A stretch of DNA of 64,000 bases from Mesorhizobium erdmanii USDA 3471 (GTDB lineage Bacteria > Pseudomonadota > Alphaproteobacteria > Rhizobiales > Rhizobiaceae). This document shows, piece by piece, positions 20,788 through 33,615 of the stretch. The stretch covers positions 186,001-250,000 of the forward strand of contig NZ_AXAE01000005.1 in NCBI RefSeq assembly GCF_000472705.1, in the 5' to 3' direction. The position numbers were made by a program, and so were the translations under genes. Positions within the stretch are counted from its first letter, which is position 1; every line of letters starts with the position of its first letter. Under the pieces are notes generated by a model. That model ran no database searches and was not told where the DNA came from. It was given only the letters and a program-made list of their open reading frames with translations.

Positions 20788-21738
20788 ATGGGGATTGTCT
20801 TGCACGACCATCAGACGACAGTGAAGACGCGCGCGTCGCTTACGGGCACCGGCGTTCACAGTGGCAAAGAAGTTTCCATCAGTTTCCTGCCCGCGGATGC
20901 CGATACCGGTATCGTGTTCCAGCTCCTCAATGAGGAAGGGCCGGGCCGCGAGTTCCGTGCCCTGTTTTCCGAAATCGGCGCCACCGATTTGTGCACCATG
21001 CTTGGCGATCCCGCAGGCGAGCATATCGCCACGGTCGAGCACATCATGGCCGCCCTGTTCGGGCTCGGCATCGACAATGTTCTCATCGAGATCGACGGCC
21101 ACGAGGTGCCGATTCTCGACGGCAGCGCCATGGCCTTCGTGGAAGCCATCGACCACGCGGGAATCGAGACGTTGCCGGTCAAGCGGCGCTATATCAGGGT
21201 CGTCAAGCCGGTCCGCATCGAGAACGGCGCTTCCTGGGCGGAGTTCAGGCCTTATGACGGCACCCGCTTCGAGGTCGAGATCGATTTCGAAAGCCCGGCC
21301 ATCGGCCGTCAGCTCTTCGCCTCTGATATCAATGCCGACATTTTCCGCCGCGACATCGCGCGGGCCCGTACCTTCGGTTTCATGAAGGATGTCGAGCGGC
21401 TGTGGGCCGCCGGCTATGCACTGGGATCCTCGCTCGAAAACTCGCTGGTGATCGGCGACGACAACCGGGTCATCAATATGGGCGGCTTGCGTTATCCCAA
21501 TGAATTCGTGCGCCACAAGACGCTCGACGCCATGGGCGACCTGGCGCTGGCCGGTGCCCGCTTCATCGGCTGTTTCCGTTCCTATCGCGGCGGCCACAGG
21601 CTGAACGCGGCGGCGCTGCGGCGCCTGCTGTCGGACCGCACGGCCTTCGAGATCGTCGAGACGACACGCCGCGAGCGTGGCCGTGCGGCGGAGATGAGCG
21701 CCGTCAATGCGCCGCTCTACGCTCCTTGGATGATCTGA
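20788..21738 (+). CDS. lpxC: UDP-3-O-acyl-N-acetylglucosamine deacetylase LpxC
   Basis: Zinc amidase that catalyses the committed step of lipid A synthesis. Of 316 residues, the N-terminus contains [12 protein letters not shown], a zinc-ligand histidine lies in [28 protein letters not shown] follows, and [14 protein letters not shown] holds the HxxxD zinc pair; the C-terminal [13 protein letters not shown] has the catalytic histidine. The ATG at 20788 begins [12 protein letters not shown] as remembered for Mesorhizobium; the upstream in-frame TTG would add a cysteine-containing unlike stretch. It lies in the usual position after ftsZ but with 280 bp of leader, so probably has its own promoter. 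Confidence 0.95.
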   Translation: MGIVLHDHQTTVKTRASLTGTGVHSGKEVSISFLPADADTGIVFQLLNEEGPGREFRALFSEIGATDLCTMLGDPAGEHIATVEHIMAALFGLGIDNVLIEIDGHEVPILDGSAMAFVEAIDHAGIETLPVKRRYIRVVKPVRIENGASWAEFRPYDGTRFEVEIDFESPAIGRQLFASDINADIFRRDIARARTFGFMKDVERLWAAGYALGSSLENSLVIGDDNRVINMGGLRYPNEFVRHKTLDAMGDLALAGARFIGCFRSYRGGHRLNAAALRRLLSDRTAFEIVETTRRERGRAAEMSAVNAPLYAPWMI

Positions 21739-21915
21739 TTCTCTTCATTTTTCTCTGATAGGATGGCCGTGCGGGTGTTGCATGAATGCATCATCGGCCA
21801 GCGAAATGGCGTGGACGAGCAAGCCGCGCTTCGCCGCCACAAAAATGCGCGATTGCCCGGAGATAGCGTTGCCGGGCAAGGCGGTTATGGTTTATGGCTG
21901 CTGCCGTCGATTAGT

Positions 21916-21960
21916 GCATGTCGCTCAAAAGTGGGGACCAGTTTTGGGACAACTGCATGC
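21916..21960. repeat. Short rhizobial-type intergenic palindrome between lpxC and bamD
   Basis: GCATGTCGCTCAAAAG (from 21916) and the opposing TTTTGGGACAACTGCATGC (to 21960) form an imperfect inverted repeat with a GGGGACCA centre. I recall closely similar elements scattered between genes of rhizobial genomes, but this has not been searched. The remainder of the 262-bp lpxC-bamD gap shows no gene I can support. Confidence 0.5.
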
Positions 21961-22000
21961 AAGAGGCATTAAAATAACGCCGAAAGGGCGCAATCCAATC

Positions 22001-22873
22001 ATGTTCTTCACGCGAGTCGGTCAATCGAAAGCGCCACAGCGGTCTGTTCTCCTGGGGCTTTCGCTGGTTGTTCCATCGCTCTTTCTGTCGGCCTGCATGT
22101 CGTCGCCGGAAAAAGACATCAACCTGTCGACCTATGTCGACCAGACCGAACCGGCCGATGTCCTCTACAATCAGGGCCTCGCCAACATGAATGCGGGACG
22201 CCTCGATGAGGCGAGCAAGAAGTTCGACGCCGTCGACCGCCAGCATCCCTATTCGGAATGGGCCCGCAAATCGATGGTGATGGGCGCCTTCGCTGACTAT
22301 CGGAAGGGCAGCTACGACGACGCGATCTCTTCGGCCAAACGCTATCTAGCGCTTTATCCGTCCACTGAGGACGCGCCCTATGCACAGTACATCATCGGCC
22401 TGAGCTACTATCGCCAGATCAAGGATGTGACGCAGGATCAGAAGGAAGCGCGTCAGACCCTGCAGACGATGCAGGATCTGGTCACCCGCTGGCCGACGTC
22501 GGAATATGTCGACGACGCCAAGGAGAAGATCCGCTTCGCCAACGACCAGCTCGCCGGCAAGGAAATGCAGATCGGCCGCTATTATCTGGAGCGCCGCGAG
22601 TATATCGCCGCCGTCAAGCGCTTCCGCACCGTGGTCGAAAGCTATTCCAACACACGTCACGTCGAGGAAGCATTGGCCCGCCTGACTGAAAGTTATTACG
22701 CGCTGGGGCTGACGTCCGAGGCCCAGACGGCCGCCGCGGTGCTCGGCACCAACTACCCCGACAGCCCGTGGTACAAGGATTCCTATAAGCTGTTGCAGAG
22801 CAACGGCCTGGCGCCGCGCGAGAATGCCGGCTCGTGGATATCCAAGGCCGGGAAGCTGATCACCGGCGCCTGA
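22001..22873 (+). CDS. bamD: Outer-membrane assembly lipoprotein BamD
   Basis: Component of the BAM complex that inserts beta-barrel proteins in the outer membrane. The 290-residue protein has a lipoprotein signal with lipobox LSAC (Cys32), then tetratricopeptide-like repeats including [51 protein letters not shown] and [12 protein letters not shown]. The ATG at 22001 puts the signal at the N-terminus; upstream in-frame starts would run through the palindromic repeat at 21916-21960. Followed directly by a strong terminator. Confidence 0.93.
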   Translation: MFFTRVGQSKAPQRSVLLGLSLVVPSLFLSACMSSPEKDINLSTYVDQTEPADVLYNQGLANMNAGRLDEASKKFDAVDRQHPYSEWARKSMVMGAFADYRKGSYDDAISSAKRYLALYPSTEDAPYAQYIIGLSYYRQIKDVTQDQKEARQTLQTMQDLVTRWPTSEYVDDAKEKIRFANDQLAGKEMQIGRYYLERREYIAAVKRFRTVVESYSNTRHVEEALARLTESYYALGLTSEAQTAAAVLGTNYPDSPWYKDSYKLLQSNGLAPRENAGSWISKAGKLITGA

Positions 22874-22878
22874 CATCC

Positions 22879-22905
22879 AAAGCGCGTCGCAGCGACGCGC
22901 TTTTT
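22879..22905 (+). terminator. Strong intrinsic terminator after bamD
   Basis: AAAGCGCGTCG (22879-22889) and CGACGCGCTTT (22893-22903) form a perfect 11-bp stem with loop CAG, followed by TTTTT. This is a textbook Rho-independent terminator starting 5 nt after the bamD stop. Confidence 0.92.
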
Positions 22906-22980
22906 CGGATTGATCCGATGCTGAAACAAAAAGATAGTGCGGCGCTGCGACTCTGATTGGTCGCATGCCGCTTCCAAAGC

Positions 22981-23072
22981 GGTTCAGCGATTTGATTGAA
23001 GCGCTGAACCGTCCTGTCTCGTTGTTGACGCAATTCCGGTGGGAAACCGCTACGCACTTTTCCTGGAATTGC
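22981..23072. repeat. Two adjacent palindromic repeats upstream of recN
   Basis: First element: GGTTCAGCG (22981-22989) with CGCTGAACC (23002-23010). Second: GCAATTCC (23030-23037) with GGAATTGC (23065-23072), enclosing CACTTTTCCT. The right half of the second element (CACTTTTCCTGGAATTGC) recurs at 37989-38006, so it is a dispersed family within this window. The recN start lies 17 nt after the second element. Confidence 0.65.
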
Positions 23073-23089
23073 CTGAGGTCCGGGTTCTG

Positions 23090-24763
23090 ATGCTTTCCAG
23101 ACTGTCGATCCGCGATATCGTCCTGATCGAGAAGCTGGATATCGACTTCCAGCCGGGCCTTTCCGTGCTGACCGGCGAAACCGGCGCCGGCAAATCCATC
23201 CTTCTCGATGCCCTGTCGCTGGCACTCGGCGCGCGTGGCGACGCCTCGCTGGTGCGCCATGGCGCGCTACAAGGCCAGGTCATCGCCGTGTTCGATGTGC
23301 CGCGCAACCATCCGGTGCGCGCCCTGCTTGCCGAAAACGCCATCGAGGATGACGGCGACGTCATCCTGCGCCGCGTGCAGACGGCGGACGGCCGCACCCG
23401 CGTGTTCGTCAACGACCAGCCATCCAGCGTGACCCTGATGCGCGATGTCGGCCGTGCGCTGGTCGAGATTCACGGCCAGCATGACGAGCGCGCCTTGGTC
23501 GATCCCGGCGCTCACCGTGATGTGCTCGACGCTTTCGGCGGCCATCTCGGCGCCGTTCGCTCGACCGGCGAGGCCTGGCGGCACTGGCGCGCCGGTGAGC
23601 AGGAGCTTACGCGCCACCGCGCCAAGGTGGCGGCCGCAGCGCGCGAGGCGGACTATCTGCGCGCCGCGGTGGCGGAACTGACCAAGCTCGATCCGCAGCC
23701 CGGCGAGGAAACGGAACTGGCAGAACTGCGCGCCCATATGATGCGCGCCGAAAAGATCGCTTCCGAAATCCATGATGCGCAGGATGTGCTGTCCGGCCCA
23801 TCCTCGCCCTTGCCGCAACTCGCCAGCCTGTTGAGGCGGTTGCAGCGCAAGGCGACGGAGGCGCCCGGTCTGCTCGAGGACGTCGTCAAATCGCTGGATG
23901 AAGCGATGCTGTCGCTCGACGCGGCGCAATCGGGCGTCGAGGCTGCCCTTCGCGCGACCGAGTATGATCCACAGCGGCTGGAGAAGGCGGAAGAGCGGCT
24001 GTTTTCGCTGCGCGCGGCGTCACGCAAGCACAGCGTCGCCGTCGACGACCTGGCGCAACTGCGTGACACGATGGTTGCCGATCTCGCCGATCTCGATGCC
24101 GGCGAGGAACGCCTGCATGGACTGGAAAAGCAGGCGGCCGCGGCACGCGAGGCCTATGACATCGCGGCAGTGCAGCTTTCCTCGCTTCGCCACGCCGCGG
24201 CAGTCGGCCTGACCAAGGCCGTGATGGCCGAACTGCCGGCGTTGAAGCTCGAGCGCGCGGCTTTCATCGTCGAGATGAAGAGCGAGGCCGAGACGCGCAT
24301 GGAAGAGGGCATCGACCAGATCGAGTTCTGGGTGCGCACCAACCCCGGCACACGGCCGGGGCCGATGATGAAGGTGGCCTCCGGCGGCGAGCTGTCGCGC
24401 TTCCTGCTGGCGCTCAAAGTGGCGCTGGCCGATCGCGGCTCGGCGCCGACGCTGGTCTTTGACGAAATCGACACCGGTGTGGGCGGCGCAGTGGCCGACG
24501 CGATCGGGCAGCGGCTGGCGCGGCTGTCGAAGCGCGTGCAGGTGCTGTCTGTCACCCATGCGCCGCAGGTGGCGGCGCGCGCGGCGACGCATTTCCTGAT
24601 CTCCAAATCGGGCAGCACCGACCGCGTGGCGACCGGCATCGCCGAGATGGACAGGACGGCCCGGCAAGAGGAGATCGCCCGCATGCTGGCCGGCGCCACC
24701 ATCACCGATGAGGCACGTGCCGCCGCCGAGCGGCTGCTGCGTGAAAATACAAGCGCGGCGTAA
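23090..24763 (+). CDS. recN: DNA repair protein RecN
   Basis: SMC-like ATPase acting in double-strand-break repair. The 557-residue protein begins MLSRLSIRDIVLIEKLDID, has Walker A GETGAGKSILLDALSLALG (about 30-48), a central coiled-coil region, the ABC-type signature SGGELSRFLLALK and Walker B TLVFDEIDTGVGG with a following D-loop. ATG 23090 gives the family N-terminus; a longer frame would start inside the palindromic repeat. Downstream of the bamD terminator, so separately transcribed. Confidence 0.95.
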   Translation: MLSRLSIRDIVLIEKLDIDFQPGLSVLTGETGAGKSILLDALSLALGARGDASLVRHGALQGQVIAVFDVPRNHPVRALLAENAIEDDGDVILRRVQTADGRTRVFVNDQPSSVTLMRDVGRALVEIHGQHDERALVDPGAHRDVLDAFGGHLGAVRSTGEAWRHWRAGEQELTRHRAKVAAAAREADYLRAAVAELTKLDPQPGEETELAELRAHMMRAEKIASEIHDAQDVLSGPSSPLPQLASLLRRLQRKATEAPGLLEDVVKSLDEAMLSLDAAQSGVEAALRATEYDPQRLEKAEERLFSLRAASRKHSVAVDDLAQLRDTMVADLADLDAGEERLHGLEKQAAAAREAYDIAAVQLSSLRHAAAVGLTKAVMAELPALKLERAAFIVEMKSEAETRMEEGIDQIEFWVRTNPGTRPGPMMKVASGGELSRFLLALKVALADRGSAPTLVFDEIDTGVGGAVADAIGQRLARLSKRVQVLSVTHAPQVAARAATHFLISKSGSTDRVATGIAEMDRTARQEEIARMLAGATITDEARAAAERLLRENTSAA

Positions 24764-24817
24764 GACATACTGCGTCATGAGGCGAGTCAGGATATGGCTC
24801 CATCCTGCTGTTCAGGA

Positions 24818-27793
<2,976 letters not shown>

Positions 27794-27818
27794 ATTTCCG
27801 GCACTTGGGATGCGATGG

Positions 27819-28577
27819 CTACATTCGCATCAACAGTCCGCCGTCGACGGCAAGCTCGATGCCGGTGATATAGCTCGCCGCGTCCGAGAGCAGGAACAGC
27901 GCGGCATTGGCCATGTCCTGCGGCGTGCCGATGCGGCCGAGCGGGGTGTAGTCGGCCACCGCGGCGCGCTTCTCCTCGGTGTCCCAGCGCGCCTGGAGCG
28001 GCGTCAGCGCCATGCCGGGGCAGATCGCATTCGAGCGGATGCGTTCGCCGGCAAGTTGCATGGCCAGCGACTTCGAGAGTGCGCAGACGCCCGCTTTCGA
28101 CGCCTGATAGGCATCCTGCGGCTTCAGGTCGCCGCGATACCACTGGATGGTCGAGAAATGCACCATGGCGCCGCCACGGCCGCCGGCGCGCATCTGGGGA
28201 ACAACCGCGCGCGCCGTATGCACGAAGGACTTCAGGTTGATGTTGAAGACCTGGTCCCAGACATCGAGGTCCATCTCAAGAGCCGATTTGTCGCGGCCGA
28301 ACCAGAGCACCCCTGCGACATTGGCGAGGTAGTCTATGCCGCCGCGTTCGCGGCCGGCGCCGCCGATGGTCCGCTCGACGAAAGCGGCGTCGGTAAGGTC
28401 GCCCTGGGCGAAGGTAAGCCTGTCGTCATAGGAGGCAAGCGAGGCCGGGCGGGGCTTGATGTCGATGGCGGTGACCGAGGCACCGGCATCGAGCAGCGCC
28501 AGCGTGATCGCTTCGCCCATGCCGCCGCCCGCTCCGGTGACGACCGCATGCCTGCCGGTGAAATCATAAGCGATCAT
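27819..28577 (-). CDS. Short-chain dehydrogenase/reductase (classical SDR)
   Basis: NAD(P)-dependent oxidoreductase of 252 residues. Visible: nucleotide loop VTGAGGGMGEA near residue 12, D59-type LTFAQGDLTD, NVAGVLWF, the catalytic serine in HFSTIQW, the YQASKAG tyrosine/lysine pair, and PGMALTPL. The acidic residue after strand two (IDIKPRP) suggests NAD(H) preference. Substrate unknown. ATG at 28577 chosen over one 36 nt upstream because it directly precedes the Rossmann strand and has GGGGCT upstream. Confidence 0.85.
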   Translation of the reverse strand: MIAYDFTGRHAVVTGAGGGMGEAITLALLDAGASVTAIDIKPRPASLASYDDRLTFAQGDLTDAAFVERTIGGAGRERGGIDYLANVAGVLWFGRDKSALEMDLDVWDQVFNINLKSFVHTARAVVPQMRAGGRGGAMVHFSTIQWYRGDLKPQDAYQASKAGVCALSKSLAMQLAGERIRSNAICPGMALTPLQARWDTEEKRAAVADYTPLGRIGTPQDMANAALFLLSDAASYITGIELAVDGGLLMRM

Positions 28578-28777
28578 CTGAGCCCCGTCCGCAAATTCGC
28601 GATGACAGGACAATAGGGGCGCAGACGGCGCAAAGGCAACGTTGTTGAGCAGTATCTATGCACGATATCGCGCGCATGCTGGCGACGATCATTTCCGCTG
28701 ATCATTTGGCTCAAGCGAATTCGTGTGACAAGGCGGGCCGCACTTCCTAAATCGGCGGTTTCCATCAGGAGCGGCCT

Positions 28778-29506
28778 ATGGCGACGGACGTGATCTCACA
28801 GAGCGGCGGCAAAAGCGACTTCTGGCAGGGCGTGCGGCTCTCCATGCCGGTGGTGGTGGCGTCGGCGCCGTTCGCGGTGCTGTTCGGGGCGCTTGCCGTC
28901 GATCAGGGCTTCTCGGTACTCGAAGCATTCCTGATGAGCGCACTGGTGTACGGCGGCGCCAGCCAGATGGTCGGCATCCAGCTGTTCGGCCAGCATGTTG
29001 CGCCGTGGCTGATCGTGCTGTCGATCTTCGCCGTCAATTTCCGCCATGTGCTCTACTCCGCCGGCATCGGCCGGCGCATCGCGCACTGGCCGATCGTGCA
29101 GCAGGCGCTTGGCTATTTCATCCTTACCGATCCGCAATTCGCGGTGGCCGAAGCGCGGGCGCAATCGGGCCAAACGGTCGGCTTCGCCTGGTATCTGGGG
29201 CTTGGCCTGCCAGTCTATTTGTTCTGGATTGTCGAGAGCGGGCTCGGCGCTCTCTTCGGCAAGCTCATTCCCGACACGCATGCGCTGGGCATCGATTTCC
29301 TGCTGCCGATCTACTTTCTCGGCCTCGTGATGGGCTTCCGAAAGCGGCCGCTGTGGCTGCCAGTGGTCGTGGCCAGTGGCTGCGCCTCGATCATCGCCTA
29401 CAAGACGGTGGGTTCTCCCTGGCATGTTTCGATCGGCGCTATTGCCGGCGTGCTGCTTGCCGTCATCCTGCCGCCGCACCATAGCGGAGTGGAAGAGCGG
29501 CCATGA
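28778..29506 (+). CDS. azlC: AzlC family branched-chain amino-acid exporter, large subunit
   Basis: Polytopic inner-membrane protein of 242 residues. AzlC (LIV-E family) forms a two-component exporter of branched-chain amino acids and analogues with AzlD. Signature region: FWQGVRLSMPVVVASAPFAVLFGALAVDQGFS followed by GGASQMVGIQLFGQ and NFRHVLYSAGIGR; about seven hydrophobic segments. RBS CAGGAGCGGCCT precedes the ATG. ATGA overlap with azlD confirms the pairing. Substrate here is inferred from the family only. Confidence 0.88.
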   Translation: MATDVISQSGGKSDFWQGVRLSMPVVVASAPFAVLFGALAVDQGFSVLEAFLMSALVYGGASQMVGIQLFGQHVAPWLIVLSIFAVNFRHVLYSAGIGRRIAHWPIVQQALGYFILTDPQFAVAEARAQSGQTVGFAWYLGLGLPVYLFWIVESGLGALFGKLIPDTHALGIDFLLPIYFLGLVMGFRKRPLWLPVVVASGCASIIAYKTVGSPWHVSIGAIAGVLLAVILPPHHSGVEERP

Positions 29507-29799
29507 GCACGACATTCTGGATCATCATCGCCGGCGCCATCGCCACGTACCTCACGCGCATCGGCGGACATCTGGTCATCTCCCGCTTCGACAACATCCA
29601 TCCGCGTGTCGAGGCCGGCCTCAACGCCGTGCCGGCGGCGGTGTTGACGACGCTGGTGGCGCCGGAACTGTTGAATGCCGGACCGGCGGAATGGCTAGCA
29701 CTTGTCGTCACCGCCGTGGTTTCGCTGCGCGGCGGACTGATGGCGATGTTTCTGGCCGGCGCGGCGGCGCTGATCGTAGCGCGGCAGTTCGTGGGGTAG
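29503..29799 (+). CDS. azlD: AzlD family branched-chain amino-acid exporter, small subunit
   Basis: Small membrane protein of 98 residues with about three to four hydrophobic helices and the AzlD pattern FWIIIAGAIATYLTRIGGHLV and AVPAAVLTTLVAPEL. It is the obligate partner of AzlC, translationally coupled through a 4-bp overlap. Its TAG stop is the first element of the large inverted repeat that follows. Confidence 0.88.
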   Translation: MSTTFWIIIAGAIATYLTRIGGHLVISRFDNIHPRVEAGLNAVPAAVLTTLVAPELLNAGPAEWLALVVTAVVSLRGGLMAMFLAGAAALIVARQFVG

Positions 29800-29963
29800 G
29801 GCATCTCGATATTCAGGTGATGACGGCCTGCAAACGGCTTCCTGCGCTTCCCAGTTCTACTGCGTCGCAGTAGAACTGTGCTCACGTACCCAAAAGTACG
29901 CTCCGCTCCGGTTCTCGGAAACCACCATTTTCGGCTCGTCCTGACCTGAATCTCGACACGCCC
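29799..29963. repeat. 165-bp element with terminal inverted repeats between azlD and pepP
   Basis: The left end 29799-29818 and the right end 29944-29963 are inverted copies (16-17 of 20 positions match, core TCGANATTCAGGT). In the middle AGTTCTACTGC and GCAGTAGAACT form a perfect 11-bp hairpin with loop GTC, and GTAC-CCAAAA-GTAC follows. No reading frame of note. It sits between two convergent genes, so could be a bidirectional terminator or a MITE/REP-like rhizobial element. Confidence 0.6.
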
Positions 29964-29978
29964 TGCGTCTCGGAAACT

Positions 29979-31823
29979 CTAAATCTTCGCGTCGTGCGGC
30001 AGTGGCGCTGTCGCCTTTTCCAGCCAGGCCAGCGTTTCGCCGTCGAGCATTGGTCCGATCTCGGCCAGCACGCGGGCGTGGTAGGCGTCGAGCCAGTGCA
30101 ACTCTTCGCGCGTCAACAGGTCCGACCGCACCAGCCTGATGTCGATCGGCGCCAGCGTCAGCGTCTCGAAGCCATGCATGGCGATGTCGCCGCCCTCAAT
30201 CTGTTCGGCCGGCGTCACCAGGATGAGGTTTTCGATGCGGATGCCGTAAGACCCTTCCTTGTAGTAGCCGGGTTCGTTGGACAGCATCATGCCTTCGAGC
30301 AGCTTTTCGGTACCGGTGCGGGCAATGCGTTGCGGGCCTTCATGCACGGCCAGATACGAGCCGACGCCATGGCCGGTGCCATGGGCGAAGTCGCAGCCAT
30401 GCTTCCACAGCGCCATGCGGGCGACGGCGTCGATCTCCGAGCCGCGTGTGCCGGCGGGGAAGCGCAGTGTCGAAATGCCGATCATGCCCTTCAGAACCAG
30501 CGTGAAGCGCTCGCGCATCTCCTGCGTCGGCTCGCCGATCGGCACGGTGCGGGTGATGTCGGTGGTGCCGTCCTGGTACTGCGCGCCGGAATCGAGCAGG
30601 AACAGCTCGCCGGCATTGAGCTTGCGGCTGGTGGCGCGCGACACGCGGTAATGCATGATGGCGCCGTTCGGGCCGGCGCCGGAAATGGTGTCGAAGGAGA
30701 CATCGCGCAGCGGCATCTGGGTTTCCTCGCCGGTCTGTCGGCGGCTTTCTTCCAACCTGGTGACGACCGCTATCTCGTCAAGCGAGCCGGGTTTTTGCCG
30801 CTCCAGCCAGCACAAAAGCTTCGCCACCGCGGCACCGTCGCGGCGATGCGCTGCGCGCGAGCCGTTGATCTCGGCCTGGTTCTTGGTGGCGCGCGGGATG
30901 CGGGCGGGGTCGGGGGCTGCGATCACCGTGCCGCCATTGTCCTCCACCAGCATGCGCAGCCTGTCGGCGGCCAGCATCGGGTCGAGCGCGATCTTGGCGC
31001 CGCCCCTGGCAAGCGCGGCGATCGCTGCCTCGAATTCGCCGGGCTCGTGCGGATCGGCAAGCTGCGTGAGATAGGCCGCGACCTGGCGCGAGAATTTCTT
31101 GCTGTCCATGAACAACTGATGCGAGCCGTCGGCGGCGAGAATGGCGAAGCCGAGCGCCAGCGGCGTATGCGGCACGTCACCGCCACGGATGTTGAAGGCC
31201 CAGGCGATGGAGGAGGGGTCGGTCAGCACCGCATGGGTCGCGCCGTCCTTGCCGATCACTGTTGCCAGCCGCGCCAGCTTGTCCCTGGCGAGTTCGCCGG
31301 CAAAACCGATCGGATGCAGCTCGACCGGGGTCACCGGCGCGGCGGGCTGATCCTTCCAGATGATGTCGATCGGGTTTTTCTCGAGCGGCACCAGCACGGC
31401 GCCGGTCTTGTCGGCCGCGGCCTGCAGCGCCTTGACCTCGCCGATCGTGTGCAGCCAGGGGTCGAAGCCCAGCCGCGCGCCTTTGCCCAGATGATCCTTG
31501 AGCCAGACCGCGGGCGGGTTGTCGACCAGGCTTTCGACCGAAAAGATGTCGAGATCGACCTCACTGCGCACCTGCAGCGTGTAGCGCCCGTCGACAAAGA
31601 TGAAGGCGCGGTCCCGCAGCACGATGGCGACACCGGCAGAACCGCTGAAGCCGGTCAGCCATTTAAGCCGTGCCGAACGATCGGCGACATATTCGCCCTG
31701 ATGCTCGTCGGCCCGCGGAACGATGAAGCCGTCGAGGCCATTAGCGGCCAGCCATTGGCGCAGCAGCGCCACGCGCGGCTTTCCGACCGAAGGGTCGCCC
31801 GCGGAATCGAAGGTCTGGAACAT
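29979..31823 (-). CDS. pepP: Aminopeptidase P family (M24B) metallopeptidase
   Basis: Large-form Xaa-Pro aminopeptidase of 614 residues: two creatinase-like N-terminal domains (RADEHQGEYVADRSARLKWLTGFSGSAG near residue 38) then the pita-bread catalytic domain. Metal ligands are visible in LLDSGAQYQDGTTDITRT (two Asp), GTGHGVGSYLAVHEG (His), SNEPGYY (Glu) and IRIENL (Glu). It removes N-terminal residues before proline in the cytoplasm. ATG 31823 precedes the family start FQTFDSAGDP; an ATG 18 nt upstream is also in frame. Third gene of a minus-strand run sco1-prmA-pepP, with 145 bp before it. Confidence 0.9.
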   Translation of the reverse strand: MFQTFDSAGDPSVGKPRVALLRQWLAANGLDGFIVPRADEHQGEYVADRSARLKWLTGFSGSAGVAIVLRDRAFIFVDGRYTLQVRSEVDLDIFSVESLVDNPPAVWLKDHLGKGARLGFDPWLHTIGEVKALQAAADKTGAVLVPLEKNPIDIIWKDQPAAPVTPVELHPIGFAGELARDKLARLATVIGKDGATHAVLTDPSSIAWAFNIRGGDVPHTPLALGFAILAADGSHQLFMDSKKFSRQVAAYLTQLADPHEPGEFEAAIAALARGGAKIALDPMLAADRLRMLVEDNGGTVIAAPDPARIPRATKNQAEINGSRAAHRRDGAAVAKLLCWLERQKPGSLDEIAVVTRLEESRRQTGEETQMPLRDVSFDTISGAGPNGAIMHYRVSRATSRKLNAGELFLLDSGAQYQDGTTDITRTVPIGEPTQEMRERFTLVLKGMIGISTLRFPAGTRGSEIDAVARMALWKHGCDFAHGTGHGVGSYLAVHEGPQRIARTGTEKLLEGMMLSNEPGYYKEGSYGIRIENLILVTPAEQIEGGDIAMHGFETLTLAPIDIRLVRSDLLTREELHWLDAYHARVLAEIGPMLDGETLAWLEKATAPLPHDAKI

Positions 31824-31864
31824 GATGGGCCTCCCTTGCACTGGCTCAACCGTAGCTCACGGCC

Positions 31865-31888
31865 CTGGAAATCGGAATCGATTTCCAG
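31865..31888. repeat. Perfect inverted repeat upstream of pepP
   Basis: CTGGAAATCG (31865-31874) and CGATTTCCAG (31879-31888) are perfectly complementary with loop GAAT, 41 bp upstream of the pepP start. It may be an operator or an attenuating hairpin between prmA and pepP; no family recognised. Confidence 0.5.
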
Positions 31889-31968
31889 CTGGCGCAACCT
31901 GCTACAGCCCCGCCTGGCTGACAACCAGATGGGGCTGGTCCAGCCGGAGCGTTGACGGCCTGCCTGCC

Positions 31969-32841
31969 TCAGTGCTTGAGGTGGATCGTCACCCAGCCTT
32001 CGCGGTGCAGCGTGCGCACGTGGCGAAAGTTCTGGCCGACATAGGCCGAGATGACGGCGTCGCGCTGGCGCTCGAGGATGCCTGACAGCACGATCGAGCC
32101 GCCGAGTGAGATATGCCGGGCCATCTGCGGCGCCAGCCGCATCAGCGGCCGCGCCAATATGTTGGCGACGATCAGATCGAAGGGAGCGCGCTTGCCGAAG
32201 ATCGGGTGATGGAAGCCCGGTGCGGTCACCGTTTCGATCAAGGCCTTGACGTGGTTGAGCCGCGCATTGGCGGCGGCGACCTTCATCGCCACCGGATCGA
32301 TGTCGGTGGCGAGCACTGGAATATGCGCCAGCTTGGCGACGGCGATCGCCAGCACGGCGCTGCCGGTGCCGAGGTCGAGCGCGTTGCGCGGATGCTCGCG
32401 CCGCACCACCTTCTCCAGCATTTCCAGGCAGCCTGATGTGGTGCCGTGGTGACCGGTGCCGAAGGCAAGGCCGGCCTCGATCTCGATGGCGAGTTCGCCG
32501 CTGTGGCGCTTCCTGCGGTCATGCGCGCCATGGACGAAGAAACGGCCGGCGCGCACCGGCTTCAGGCCCTCCAGCGAGCGCGCCACCCAGTCGATGTCGG
32601 GCAGCGCCTCACGCTCGATCGGTTTTGACAGAGCTAGATCGGTTAGAACGTCCTTTACCCGCGCCTCGACCGCGTCGACGTCGCCATCGGTATAGAGCGA
32701 GACTTCGTGGATGTCCCGGTCCTCGTCGACTTCCAGCACGGCGATCGGCAGGCCTTCTTCCTCGAAGGCCAGCTCGAGCGCCGCGAATATGCGCTCAGCC
32801 TCGATCTTTCCGGTGGTGAAATGGAGCCGCGTCTGGGTCAT
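31969..32841 (-). CDS. prmA: Ribosomal protein L11 methyltransferase PrmA
   Basis: SAM-dependent enzyme that trimethylates ribosomal protein L11. The 290-residue protein has an N-terminal recognition domain ([16 protein letters not shown]) and a Rossmann methyltransferase domain with [50 protein letters not shown] and the NILARPL motif in [19 protein letters not shown]. Starts 10 nt after sco1, so likely co-transcribed with it. Confidence 0.94.
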   Translation of the reverse strand: MTQTRLHFTTGKIEAERIFAALELAFEEEGLPIAVLEVDEDRDIHEVSLYTDGDVDAVEARVKDVLTDLALSKPIEREALPDIDWVARSLEGLKPVRAGRFFVHGAHDRRKRHSGELAIEIEAGLAFGTGHHGTTSGCLEMLEKVVRREHPRNALDLGTGSAVLAIAVAKLAHIPVLATDIDPVAMKVAAANARLNHVKALIETVTAPGFHHPIFGKRAPFDLIVANILARPLMRLAPQMARHISLGGSIVLSGILERQRDAVISAYVGQNFRHVRTLHREGWVTIHLKH

Positions 32842-32851
32842 GTTGTCCGGA

Positions 32852-33430
32852 TCAACCCTTGGCCGCGAGCCGCTTCAGCTTTTCCACGGCGGTGCTGGCG
32901 CTCTCGCCATAGGCGATGGTGCCGGCAAAGTCGCCCTTGGAGTTGAGCAGCAGCACCGAGGCGGTGTGGTCCATCGTGTAGTCGCCGTCACCGGTATCGA
33001 CCTTCTTCCAGTAGATGCCGAACGACTTAGCCATGGCGTATACTTTGTCGGGGTCGCCGGATATGCCGGTGATGCGGTCGGAGAAATTGCTGACATAGGC
33101 GTTCATCACCGCCGGCGTGTCGCGGGCCGGGTCGATCGAGACGAAGTAGGCATGCAGGTTCTTGCCGTCGTCGCCCAGCGTCTTCAGCCAGCCGGAGAGC
33201 TCGAACAGCGTGGTCGGGCAGACCTCGGGGCAGTGGGTGAAGCCGAAGAAGACGACGCTGGGCTGCCCGCGGAACGCCGCCTCGGTGATCGGCGCGCCTT
33301 TCTGGTCGACCAGCGTGAAGGGGGCGCCGAACGGTTCGCCGCCATAATGGCCGCGATACCAGTCGAAGGTCAGCCAGCCGATGCCCGCCGCCATCAAGAC
33401 GAGAATGCCGACCAGGATAGAACGCATCAT
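32852..33430 (-). CDS. SCO1/SenC family copper chaperone
   Basis: Membrane-anchored thioredoxin-fold protein of 192 residues that delivers copper to the CuA site of cytochrome c oxidase or supports redox homeostasis. One N-terminal membrane anchor (about 3-22), then [18 protein letters not shown] with copper-binding C67 and C71 and the third ligand H155 in MDHTASVLL. No oxidase genes are adjacent. Two Met codons start the gene; either could be used. First gene of the minus-strand sco1-prmA-pepP run, divergent from creA. Confidence 0.92.
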   Translation of the reverse strand: MMRSILVGILVLMAAGIGWLTFDWYRGHYGGEPFGAPFTLVDQKGAPITEAAFRGQPSVVFFGFTHCPEVCPTTLFELSGWLKTLGDDGKNLHAYFVSIDPARDTPAVMNAYVSNFSDRITGISGDPDKVYAMAKSFGIYWKKVDTGDGDYTMDHTASVLLLNSKGDFAGTIAYGESASTAVEKLKRLAAKG

Positions 33431-33615
33431 CAGAAAAGTCCGTCCGCTGAAATCATCGCGCCGGCTCGATGCCGCGCCGGTGCGACACTCTTAGCGGTTC
33501 GGCCCCGTGCAGGCAAAGTGCCGCGTTGCCGCAACCGTTGTGTTGACGCTTCCGCTTGCAAAGCCGCACAACGCGTCCCACCTGAGACCGGAAACTCGAA
33601 CCGCAGGAGGCTCCT

